From assembly GCA_019415525.1 (NCBI GenBank), contig DXZA01000051.1, positions 1 to 7,565 of the forward strand: 7,565 bases of DNA. The letters are read 5' to 3'. This DNA comes from Tyzzerella sp. (GTDB lineage Bacteria; Bacillota; Clostridia; Lachnospirales; Anaerotignaceae). The notes beneath the pieces are model-generated. The model saw nothing but the letters and a program-made list of their open reading frames with translations. It had not been told where the DNA came from and did no database searches. Shown here one piece after another: positions 1 through 7,504 of this stretch. Positions within the stretch are counted from its first letter, which is position 1; every line of letters begins with the position of its first letter. A program made the translations under genes and the position numbers.

Positions 1-38
1 ATTAATATATCATATTATTCGAACAATGTGTTGCAATT

Positions 39-1943
39 TTAGTATACCAGTACAGCCATTGCTGTATCATCTATAAAACTCTCACGAGAAACAATAAGTT
101 TTGCCGGAGAATATTCCACCATTTGCTCTATATCTTCTGGCTGTACATTTAGTGCAAGACAAATTAATAATAAACAGTCATCACCTATTGCATAAGCAGT
201 TTTATTATTAATTTCTATTGGTGTAATTGAATATGTAAGAGGCACACCTATTTTAAGCATTATTTCACACACCATATCTAAATCTGAACGGTCGTTCTTT
301 ACTCTATTTATCATACTGTTCATACGGTCATATAATAAATTAATTTGTTCATCTTCAATAGGTGTATTATCCCAAGTTTTAAGATTTGAAGTATCAAGTT
401 TAAAAACTTTAAAGCCAACATCTAAAGTATTTTTATTATCATCAATTTTAATTTGTTCATCTGTTTTAATTAATTTTGCACCTGCTCTACGAATACGTTC
501 TTTTCCTATTTCACATATATTTTTATATCCTGCTTTATAGGCTTCACTTTTCTCATCACAAACTTCTGGCAACTGAACCATAATAAATTGACGGTTTCCA
601 CCATCTTCTTTATTTAATTGCATAACAGCGTGTGCTGTTGTTGCTGAACCTGAGAAGAAGTCAAGGATAATGTCATTATAATCTAATCCTACCATACTAA
701 TTATTTTTTTAATCAGTTCTACCGGCTTTGGAAAATTAAATGGTATATTATTATTAAAAATATTTTTCAATTCTGTAGTTCCATTTTGATAATTCATATT
801 TTTATCATCCCACATAGATTTTACTTTGGTTTTACGCACTTCTCCTAATGAATTTCCTAAATAATCTTTAGTAAAAATATCCCAATCATCATTTCCATTT
901 CTTTTGATTTCTTTAGCTAAAACCCTTTCTTTTTCATTTATAAATTTTTCTTTACTCCATCTCCAAGTTCCATCTTCTCCAGTTGTAGGCTGATAAGGTA
1001 ATACTTTATAATTGTATTTCTCATTTTCTACTAAAGATACATCTCCATTTATTGTATTTACATATATAGGATAATATAAAAGTGGTCTTTCACTTCTTCT
1101 CCAAAATCCACCACGTTGTCTTAACCCTAAAAGCCTATATTTTCCATATTCATCTTCATATTTATATTCATTAGCCATTTCTTCGGTTAAATTATGTCCT
1201 ATAATCTTACATATTTGCAAATTTTTTGTATAAATAATTAAATACTCATGTTGCTGTGCTAATTGTGAAACCGACATTGAACCCCTTGGATTACTTTTAA
1301 TAATTATATTACCAACAAAATTTTCTTCTCCAAAAACCTCATTGCACAATTTTTTTAAATTATCAACCTCATTATCATCAATAGAAATAAAAATAACACC
1401 ATCATCTCTAAGTAAATTTGACGCTAAACGCAAACGAGGATACATCATATTAAGCCAGTTTGTATGATATTTACCCATAGTTTCCGGATTGCTTTTTGTT
1501 GTCTGCTGTGTAACTTCTTTATATCTTGCAATAGGGTCTGCAAAACTATCATTATATACAAAATCATTACCTGTGTTATATGGTGGGTCAATATAAATCA
1601 TTTTTACTTTACGGTAATAAGATGTCTGTAATAATTTTAATACCTCTAAGTTGTCACCCTCTATATAAAGATTTTTTGTAGTATCCCAATTTACACTTTC
1701 TTCTACACAAGGTCTTAATGTTCCTGTTGAGCGTTTCTGTGCCAGACGCAAACATTCGGATTTACCTTTCCACTCAAACTTATATTTTTCAAAATCATTG
1801 TCTATGTACTCTCCACATAAAGAAAGTAACTTATCAATGTCAAGTTTTCCTTCTGCAAAACATTCCGGAAATACAGATTTTAACTTGTCCATATTGGTTT
1901 GTTCTATGTTCATTGACATACCATCTATTATATTATTATTCAT
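39..1943 (-). CDS. mod: Type III-style adenine-specific DNA methyltransferase (Mod subunit)
   Basis: A 634-aa protein that should transfer a methyl group from S-adenosylmethionine to N6 of adenine in a specific DNA site. The catalytic DPPY motif is at residues 119-122 (context IYIDPPYNTG). The SAM-binding motif FFSGSATTAHAV lies near the C-terminus (about 429-440), so catalytic-before-SAM order marks the beta class used by type III Mod proteins (Methyltransf_N6_N4 family). Residues about 240-400, between the motifs, are the probable target-recognition region; they include a QRGGFWRRSERP stretch that I recall from other Mods. Length is normal for a Mod (roughly 600-680 aa). The ATG is chosen because AGAGGAA (1957-1951) sits 7 nt upstream; the start overlaps the previous stop by 8 nt, suggesting translational coupling. 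It is the third gene of the helicase operon. A res nuclease gene would be expected next but is outside the window. The protein stops soon after a DDTAM stretch, where I recall some relatives running further, so slight C-terminal shortening is possible. Confidence 0.93.
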   Translation of the reverse strand: MNNNIIDGMSMNIEQTNMDKLKSVFPECFAEGKLDIDKLLSLCGEYIDNDFEKYKFEWKGKSECLRLAQKRSTGTLRPCVEESVNWDTTKNLYIEGDNLEVLKLLQTSYYRKVKMIYIDPPYNTGNDFVYNDSFADPIARYKEVTQQTTKSNPETMGKYHTNWLNMMYPRLRLASNLLRDDGVIFISIDDNEVDNLKKLCNEVFGEENFVGNIIIKSNPRGSMSVSQLAQQHEYLIIYTKNLQICKIIGHNLTEEMANEYKYEDEYGKYRLLGLRQRGGFWRRSERPLLYYPIYVNTINGDVSLVENEKYNYKVLPYQPTTGEDGTWRWSKEKFINEKERVLAKEIKRNGNDDWDIFTKDYLGNSLGEVRKTKVKSMWDDKNMNYQNGTTELKNIFNNNIPFNFPKPVELIKKIISMVGLDYNDIILDFFSGSATTAHAVMQLNKEDGGNRQFIMVQLPEVCDEKSEAYKAGYKNICEIGKERIRRAGAKLIKTDEQIKIDDNKNTLDVGFKVFKLDTSNLKTWDNTPIEDEQINLLYDRMNSMINRVKNDRSDLDMVCEIMLKIGVPLTYSITPIEINNKTAYAIGDDCLLLICLALNVQPEDIEQMVEYSPAKLIVSRESFIDDTAMAVLVY

Positions 1944-2646
1944 TATTTTGTTCCTCTCTATTTAAAATCGTTGGTTCACCATGTCCTGTTATCACTGTAT
2001 TAAAATGATTTTCTGATAATGTTGAGTATGTTTGAGTTTCTGTATAGTGTTGTTTATTTTTGTATAATTTATTAAGTGTTTTATCTATTCTCTCAATATT
2101 TTCTCCAAGTTTCTTGACTTCATTTGAAAGTTCATCAACATCTGATATATATACTAAGAAACCTTTATAATCTTTAAACTCAATAATTTCTGTTTGTGAG
2201 TAAGATTTTAATTTTCCAATTGCTGAAAATTTATATTTTATTTCAAGTTTTGTATTTTTAAAATTCATAACAAAAGGAGCCGCTATATCTAAACATATAA
2301 CCCATTTTTGATTTGGATAAATAGATATATTTAAATCTTTTTTATCTTCTAATATACTTCTTCCTCTTTCTGGAATTTGCTTAACAAATTCTTTATCAAA
2401 ACATATTTCTCTTAGTTTGGCTGGCACTTCACCAACATTTCTTATTACTATACAAACTAAACTGCTTTTCACAAGTTCAAAAGAAACTTGCAAATATGGT
2501 CTTTTCTTCTCCATCCTTTCTATTAATAACAAAATAATTGTAATCAAAGAAATAGCTGAACAAACTGCTGATACAGCAGGAGCCCAATTTACAGAACTGT
2601 TTTGTTGTTGAATTGCTTGTGTTAATTGTTGAATTGCGACTTCCAA
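1936..2646 (-). CDS. Membrane-anchored protein of unknown function, beta-rich domain plus coiled coil
   Basis: A 236-aa protein I cannot assign to a named family. Residues 1-20 are a short Gln-rich segment. One hydrophobic helix spans about 21-43 and is followed by ERMEKKR, so by the positive-inside rule the rest should face the cytoplasm. Residues about 50-165 alternate like beta strands (YLQVSFEL, LVCIVIRNVGEVPA, LEIKYKF) and resemble Ig-like or beta-sandwich domains seen in many hypothetical membrane proteins. Residues about 168-197 look like a coiled coil (heptad-like VDELSNEVKKLGENIERI), followed by a polar tail. The start is a TTG: GGAGGGA (2659-2653), lying inside the last codons and stop of the helicase gene, is 6 nt upstream. 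It starts 3 nt after the helicase stop and overlaps mod by 8 nt, so co-translation with both is likely. It appears even more AT-rich than its neighbours. Possible roles are tethering the helicase-methylase complex to the membrane or acting as an effector; both are inference. Confidence 0.85.
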   Translation of the reverse strand: MEVAIQQLTQAIQQQNSSVNWAPAVSAVCSAISLITIILLLIERMEKKRPYLQVSFELVKSSLVCIVIRNVGEVPAKLREICFDKEFVKQIPERGRSILEDKKDLNISIYPNQKWVICLDIAAPFVMNFKNTKLEIKYKFSAIGKLKSYSQTEIIEFKDYKGFLVYISDVDELSNEVKKLGENIERIDKTLNKLYKNKQHYTETQTYSTLSENHFNTVITGHGEPTILNREEQNNE

Positions 2647-2649
2647 TAT

Positions 2650-5301
2650 TTATCCCTCCACATTTATTATAAACTCTCTTTGTACTTTAACCGTCAATTT
2701 TTCTCTTTCATAAAAATTCTTAATATCTTCTTCCAATTTCATATCTATTTGCATTTCTTCAAAAAATTGGATTTCCTGTTTCTTCATAAATTCCCTATGA
2801 AGTTTTGTTATTTGTTTTTCAAGTTGTATTCGTTTTAACCTATCACCTGTTGTCTGCTCAAGTTGTTTTTGTACTGATTTCTCTTGTTCTTCCAATACTT
2901 TTAACTCTCTATGTAAAGCATTTTTTTTACTTTTTACTGATAGTTTTATTTGTTCCAATTCTTCTTGTTTTATAGGTGATAACTTTTCTGTCTGTTCTTT
3001 TAATATATTTTCTATTGGCACAAAACTATCTAATGGGTGCTTTCTACCTTCACTTTTTAACCAATGTGGTATAGGTCGAGAGGTTTCTTTAAATTCTTGT
3101 ATTGGCTGTTGTAATATATTTTGACATTCTTTTTCTGATAGTATTTTACCATCATCATTTTGTCCACACAATACAGGTATACAAGCTATATTATTGTTTC
3201 CCGAATAAACCTCAACTGTATATAATCCTATATTGCAACAATTACAATATTTGTTTTGTATATTTATTATTCCAATATCTCCACAAGCAATATTATGTAA
3301 TATCCCTCTTACCAATGTACTAAACAATGTTATTTGCCCCGATTTTGGTTTAAAGTCTTTTCCCATACCATAAGATTTTAAACTTTGATAAGGCTTATTT
3401 CTGCTGCCTGTCCAATAATAAAATAAAATCGGTAATTTTTCATAATTAGTTGCTGTTATAGTTCTATTTTCATTGTCAATTTCAAAATAACAATCTGTAT
3501 TTTCTTGATTATATTGTTCAAAAAAATATTTGACAACTTCCCATAATTGATTTTGTAACTGTTCAGCTCTACGATTTACATACTTAGGTGTCAAATTAAC
3601 TTTTGATGCTAATTCTCTTGTAAATGTGGTAAATAAAATTTCTTCAGCATTATTAACTTGTTTTCTGTTGCTTTCTTCGAATTCAGATAATACTGCTTGA
3701 TAATCTTCTTCTATCTGATTTTGAGTTCTTAAAGGTAATACTTCAAATGCTTTTTCCATATTATTAGTAAAACCTCCAAGAACTGTATCTGTTACACCAA
3801 ACACACCATCTGCTACTTTCATACGCTTATATACTAATTCTAATTTACGCACATCTGACATATTGTACTGGTTCATAAAAGCCAATGATATTACATCATT
3901 TTTCTGCCCTAAACGATGACATCTATCAATACGCTGTTCCATTTTCAATGTATTATACAATAAATCATAATGTATTACAAAAGAGGCTTCTGCCAAATGA
4001 AATCCCTTTGCACCATTATCCGTAGATATAAGTATTTCACCATTTTTTCTGAATTCTTCAATGGAATTTGAATTTGTTCCACCATAGTATGTGTATGTAC
4101 AATATTTTTTTGAAAGTAATTCATAAAGCTGTTTCAATGTTGCAACACTTTCTGTAAATATAACAACTTTTTTATTACCACCATATTTTTTAATTAAAGA
4201 AAAGCCTTTTTTTATAGCAATCAATAATTGTTTTTCTTTTGTATCTTGTGGTATTTCTTCTGCTATATGCTTTATTTTTTTCCATTGTTGTAATTCTTCA
4301 TAAGCATTATCCATACCTTCCAATCGTTTAATTATGCCATTTATAGTTTGTAATATTGCTGATGTTGATGAACTTTGTAAACTAAACAAACGCAATGCTA
4401 AATCATATTGGTTCATCTCTGGAAATGCTTTTTTATTTGGCTGATTTATGTATTGTTCCAATAAACCATATAACTCTTGCTCTTTTTCAGAAGGTGTATA
4501 TTCATCTGTAATAAGTATTCGTTCCGGTATTTTGGCATATTGTTTTATCTGTGAGCGTAATGTTCTAAAACAATACTTACTTACTCTTTCAGCTAATTCC
4601 GGATAGTTTTCAGGTTTACGCAAATACCTTGACAAAAACTCTTGTGCTTGAGGCAACGCACTTTTATCTATAAACCAAATAAGTCCATATAAATCCATAA
4701 TATTTTTCTCTATTGGTGTTCCTGTAAGTAATAATCTAAATGATGAACCTGCAATATTATCAATAACCTTAGCTTGTTTGTTGTTATCTTGATAAACATT
4801 AGAAATTGTGTTTGCTTCTTCAAAAACTATTAAATCCCATTGTATTTTTGATACAATATTTTCTTTAGAAACAACAAAATCATATGTTGAAATCAATATT
4901 GCGTATTGTTCAAATGGATTGATATTTTCATCTGATGATAATAAGTCATATTGTTCTTGATTTCTACAAACAACATATGGTATTGAATAATATTTTTCAA
5001 TCAATTCTATCCATTGTGCAATTAAGTCTGCGTTTGGTATTAAAAGCAATATTCTGTTTTGACCTTCCAACCATCTTTGGGCAATAACAAGCATAGCTTC
5101 ATGGCTTTTTCCAAGTCCTGCTTCATCACAAAGTATAGCTCCTTTAAGATACGGAGAACGCAATACAAAATTTGCTGCCGCTATTTGAAATGGATATATT
5201 TTTAAATCTGATGAATCAAAAACAGGTACTAATTTATCATCTTCAGATAAGTTTTCTAATAGTCGTGCTTTGTAATATATTTGAAAAGATGTTGATTGCA
5301 T
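2650..5301 (-). CDS. SNF2-family helicase/DNA translocase, defence-associated
   Basis: An 883-aa superfamily 2 ATPase of the SNF2 group, expected to translocate on DNA using ATP. Motif I is DEAGLGKSHEA (59-69, Lys65 for ATP). Motif II is FEEAN (160-164) in place of the usual DEAH. Motif III is LLLTGTP (190-196). The second RecA-like lobe has STDNGAKGF (426-434) and motif VI QRIDRCHRLGQ (456-466), with its arginines intact. Residues about 520-760 are a family-specific region of unknown role containing a CNCC cluster (686-689) too sparse to call a zinc site. Residues about 770-845 are a charged coiled coil. The layout (N-terminal PFQIAAA lead-in, SNF2 core, C-terminal coiled coil) matches SNF2 proteins I recall beside type III Mod/Res genes, and differs from ordinary RapA. 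ATG 5301 follows AAAGGAG (5317-5311) by 9 nt. It is the first gene of the operon and has its own promoter. DISARM DrmD is an alternative, but the adjacent Mod type argues against it. Confidence 0.9.
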   Translation of the reverse strand: MQSTSFQIYYKARLLENLSEDDKLVPVFDSSDLKIYPFQIAAANFVLRSPYLKGAILCDEAGLGKSHEAMLVIAQRWLEGQNRILLLIPNADLIAQWIELIEKYYSIPYVVCRNQEQYDLLSSDENINPFEQYAILISTYDFVVSKENIVSKIQWDLIVFEEANTISNVYQDNNKQAKVIDNIAGSSFRLLLTGTPIEKNIMDLYGLIWFIDKSALPQAQEFLSRYLRKPENYPELAERVSKYCFRTLRSQIKQYAKIPERILITDEYTPSEKEQELYGLLEQYINQPNKKAFPEMNQYDLALRLFSLQSSSTSAILQTINGIIKRLEGMDNAYEELQQWKKIKHIAEEIPQDTKEKQLLIAIKKGFSLIKKYGGNKKVVIFTESVATLKQLYELLSKKYCTYTYYGGTNSNSIEEFRKNGEILISTDNGAKGFHLAEASFVIHYDLLYNTLKMEQRIDRCHRLGQKNDVISLAFMNQYNMSDVRKLELVYKRMKVADGVFGVTDTVLGGFTNNMEKAFEVLPLRTQNQIEEDYQAVLSEFEESNRKQVNNAEEILFTTFTRELASKVNLTPKYVNRRAEQLQNQLWEVVKYFFEQYNQENTDCYFEIDNENRTITATNYEKLPILFYYWTGSRNKPYQSLKSYGMGKDFKPKSGQITLFSTLVRGILHNIACGDIGIINIQNKYCNCCNIGLYTVEVYSGNNNIACIPVLCGQNDDGKILSEKECQNILQQPIQEFKETSRPIPHWLKSEGRKHPLDSFVPIENILKEQTEKLSPIKQEELEQIKLSVKSKKNALHRELKVLEEQEKSVQKQLEQTTGDRLKRIQLEKQITKLHREFMKKQEIQFFEEMQIDMKLEEDIKNFYEREKLTVKVQREFIINVEG

Positions 5302-5381
5302 AATATTATTCTCCTTTATATTTCTCCTTTGTGATATCCATTTTTATATTATGACATATTTTTATATTTCTTTTCAACTCA

Positions 5382-5409
5382 ATTATATTATACAAAAATT
5401 AGCTATCAA
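5382..5409 (-). promoter_or_regulatory. Sigma-A-type promoter of the helicase-membrane protein-mod operon
   Basis: On the minus strand TTGATA (5409-5404, 5 of 6 to consensus) is followed after 16 bp by TATAAT (5387-5382, 6 of 6). A second TATAAT overlaps it by one base (5392-5387) but has no good -35 at the right distance. Transcription would begin near 5375, giving a leader of about 75 nt before the helicase ATG. This is the best promoter match in the intergenic region and implies that the operon can be expressed independently of the conjugation genes. Confidence 0.7.
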
Positions 5410-5452
5410 AACATACTTTAGTAGCATTATTATGTATTAACTATCCTTCTTC

Positions 5453-5476
5453 TGTTTACATGTAAACATGTATACA
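5453..5476. promoter_or_regulatory. Tandem palindromic operator upstream of the operon promoter
   Basis: TGTTTACATGTAAACA (5453-5468) is a perfect 16-bp palindrome. Its right half also begins a second, imperfect copy ending at 5476 (TGTAAACATGTATACA), so two ACATGT cores lie 8 bp apart (5458-5463 and 5466-5471). This arrangement is typical of sites bound by dimeric helix-turn-helix regulators. It sits about 43 bp upstream of the promoter's -35 box, suiting an activator or a looping repressor more than simple blocking. No regulator gene is visible in the window, so the binding protein is unknown. Confidence 0.5.
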
Positions 5477-5553
5477 TAATAATAATAAATATATTAAATA
5501 TATAGTTCTAAAAATAGTCGGACTCCCCCCTTGGTGTAATCTATGTATTTTTT

Positions 5554-5590
5554 AGGTTTCTTATTTTATGGTTTTAAAAATAAGAAACCT
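5554..5590. terminator. Perfect 14-bp hairpin after virD4, possible terminator
   Basis: AGGTTTCTTATTTT (5554-5567) and its exact reverse complement (5577-5590) flank a 9-nt loop. It lies 57 bp beyond the virD4 stop, where the conjugation transcript might end. However, on the minus strand the stem is followed by AAAAAA rather than a run of T, so it is not a standard intrinsic terminator for virD4. On the plus strand the stem ends in TTTT, so it may better stop antisense transcription heading into virD4. A processing, mRNA-stabilising or conjugation-related role is also possible. Confidence 0.4.
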
Positions 5591-5647
5591 TTTCAATATC
5601 TAAAAGCTATGCCATGGTTCATTAACTTTTTTGATATTATAAAATCA

Positions 5648-7438
5648 TTATTTCATATTTCTCAATATATCTTTAATTCCTGCCTTAAAAAGTAAATTTT
5701 CATTTTCTTCTGTTGTAGTATTTATTACTTCTTCACCATATTTTTTCAATATGGCTTTTTCTATTGTCTTTTTATCTGCATATACAACTTTTCTTACAAC
5801 AGCTTCTCTTAAGGGATATTTTTCATTTAATTCAATTCCCCATTCAAAAAACAAGTGTAGTTTTGTTTTCATAGGTTTTACACCTGTTCTTGTAACAATA
5901 AATGTATCTTTGGGCATTGTTTTTAATTCATCTGGTGTCATAAGAGGTCTTCCCGTCATCTGTAATGACTTTGATTTATCTTTGCCTTGTGACACACTTC
6001 CTGTCATAGCTGTTCTATCTCCCAATGTTTTTGAAAGTATATTTGCTGCTTCTGAGTTAGGTGCAAAACCACCGTATATACATATCTGGCAGTTATCAAT
6101 TATTATGTCAGCACCTTCTTTTCCATAGTTCTTTTCAAGCTGAGCTAATGATTGTATTATAGGTATAAAACTTATTCTTCTTGAACGACTGGCTGAAAAC
6201 ATCATTTCAGCTGATTGTATAGCAGGAAGTGTTCCAAACTCATCAAGAAAAAACATCACCCTATTAGGAAGTTTACCTCCCATTTCATCAGCTATAGAAA
6301 GCATTTCTCTATAAAGCTGCTGTACAATTAATGAAATTAAAAAATATTTGCTGTCATCTTCTTCTGGCATAATCAAAAATACTGCCGATTTATTTTTACA
6401 GAACTTTTCAGTATCTATTTTTGTTTCAAAACATAGAAGTTGCTCTATTTCTGAATCAAGAAAAGCATTTAATCTTGATAATGCTGTTGAAAGTACAGAT
6501 GCCATTGCTTGGTCAGATGTATTTAATGCAGCACCTGAAAGCCATCTTGCCTTGTGTTCTTCTGTAAGTTTTTCCATAAGCAGTTTAAACTGACTTTTTC
6601 CTTTAACTTCAGAGGGAGCAAGTAAATCCTGTATAAGTTTAAAGACACTTATTATATGTCTTTCTTCACCTTTATCTTTTATATTTTCTGTATCATTGTA
6701 TGGTGAGCAGAATTCTGCAATAACTAAAATAACAGAAGTAATAAGACCTTCTGCCGAATCATAGAAGAATGCATTCTGTCCTGCATTTGCTGAATCAAAT
6801 CCACCTGAATTCATAATTGTTTTTGATATTATTTTTGCATACTTTTCAGCTTTCACTTTTGCCACAAGTGAATTTGTTTGCAAGTATTCGTCCATATATC
6901 TGTTGACCATATGAAGCATATTAAAACCATCACTTTGTGTTGGATTTCTTAAATCAAGTACTGAAATATCATAACCATAATACTTTTTGGCAATAGGTGC
7001 ATAGCTTCTTAGTAGGTCTCCTTTCGTATCGCTTGTGACGAAACTCATACCTGTTGCACAGCAATATTCAATATTTGGATATAAAAACTTTGCAGTCTTT
7101 CCAACACCTGCCGCACCTATCATAAGTGAATGAACATCACCTTCATCAACTATTGCAGACACTTTTTTCTTTTTACCAAATTTAACAATATTACAGCCAA
7201 TAATTATCCCTTGTGGTAAATCTTTTGTTTTTCCTTCTCTCCATAAGTTAGGTTCATAATCAACACGCTTAAAAGATTTACTTATTTCTTTAGGTGTGGC
7301 AAAACTTGCAGAACCGTGTTGACCATCACCTACTGTTTTACTTTTTATATTCAATGTTTTTCTGTCAGCCAAAAACATAAAAATCATAAAAACACTAAAC
7401 ATCAAAAATAGTGGTGTAAGTTTTATTAAATTTTCCAA
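5648..7438 (-). CDS. virD4: VirD4/TraG-family type IV secretion coupling protein
   Basis: A 596-aa conjugation ATPase that links the relaxase-DNA complex to the type IV secretion channel at the membrane. One hydrophobic helix (about 7-24) anchors it. The cytoplasmic part starts with a DGQHGSASFAT segment typical of clostridial VirD4 proteins. Walker A is GAAGVGKT (108-115) and Walker B is VMFFLDEFG (394-402). Family-typical stretches follow: SRSRR (417-421), QSLAQLEKNYG (429-439) and GRPLMTPDEL (496-505). Length fits Gram-positive VirD4 proteins of about 600 aa, although many carry two membrane helices. I chose TTG 7438 because GAGGTGA (7450-7444) lies 5 nt upstream; GTG 7447 is in frame and would add three residues, but it sits inside that ribosome binding site. 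The upstream gene fragment is close, so this is an internal tra-operon gene. Base composition looks less AT-rich than the helicase operon downstream, consistent with a different origin for that cargo. Confidence 0.93.
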   Translation of the reverse strand: MENLIKLTPLFLMFSVFMIFMFLADRKTLNIKSKTVGDGQHGSASFATPKEISKSFKRVDYEPNLWREGKTKDLPQGIIIGCNIVKFGKKKKVSAIVDEGDVHSLMIGAAGVGKTAKFLYPNIEYCCATGMSFVTSDTKGDLLRSYAPIAKKYYGYDISVLDLRNPTQSDGFNMLHMVNRYMDEYLQTNSLVAKVKAEKYAKIISKTIMNSGGFDSANAGQNAFFYDSAEGLITSVILVIAEFCSPYNDTENIKDKGEERHIISVFKLIQDLLAPSEVKGKSQFKLLMEKLTEEHKARWLSGAALNTSDQAMASVLSTALSRLNAFLDSEIEQLLCFETKIDTEKFCKNKSAVFLIMPEEDDSKYFLISLIVQQLYREMLSIADEMGGKLPNRVMFFLDEFGTLPAIQSAEMMFSASRSRRISFIPIIQSLAQLEKNYGKEGADIIIDNCQICIYGGFAPNSEAANILSKTLGDRTAMTGSVSQGKDKSKSLQMTGRPLMTPDELKTMPKDTFIVTRTGVKPMKTKLHLFFEWGIELNEKYPLREAVVRKVVYADKKTIEKAILKKYGEEVINTTTEENENLLFKAGIKDILRNMK

Positions 7439-7504
7439 TATATTCACCTCACATATTCATAGTCATTTGTGGTTGTTGTGATTGTTCTGTCATTTTCATT
7501 CTCT

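Larger units (their letters stand above)
5302..5647. other. Regulatory intergenic region between virD4 and the helicase operon
   Basis: This 346-bp, very AT-rich gap separates the conjugation gene from the helicase operon. I see no convincing gene in it on either strand. Going with transcription it holds: two in-frame stops ending virD4 (TAA TGA), a perfect 14-bp hairpin (5554-5590), a run of six G on the minus strand (C at 5525-5530) that stands out in such AT-rich DNA, a 16-bp palindrome with an overlapping partial copy (5453-5476), a sigma-A-like promoter (5382-5409), and a leader of about 75 nt with two AAAGGAG sequences (5330-5324 and 5317-5311) 13 nt apart. Only the second is well placed for the helicase ATG. 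The first lies within a 12-codon reading frame (5341-5306) that has no ribosome binding site of its own. Confidence 0.8.

Noticed and set aside
19..26. TCGAACAA near the left edge with its reverse complement at 7541-7548, as possible element ends
   Set aside because: Eight AT-rich bases separated by 7.5 kb are expected by chance, and there is no longer repeat or target duplication.
1929..1943. AAT trinucleotide repeat at the start of mod as a phase-variable tract
   Set aside because: Only a few units, and changes by three bases keep the frame, so it cannot switch expression in the usual way.
1718..2008. Plus-strand open frames within mod, the membrane gene, the helicase gene and virD4 (for example 1718-2008, 2417-2611, 2626-2838, 3102-3323, 5751-6128, 6348-6593)
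   Set aside because: They lie antisense inside well-supported genes, have no recognisable domains and are low-complexity, hydrophobic translations of AT-rich DNA.
39..5301. Class 1 DISARM (drmD plus drmMI)
   Set aside because: The methylase has type III Mod architecture and length, and no DrmA, DrmB or DrmC gene is visible; a missing part outside the window cannot be fully excluded.
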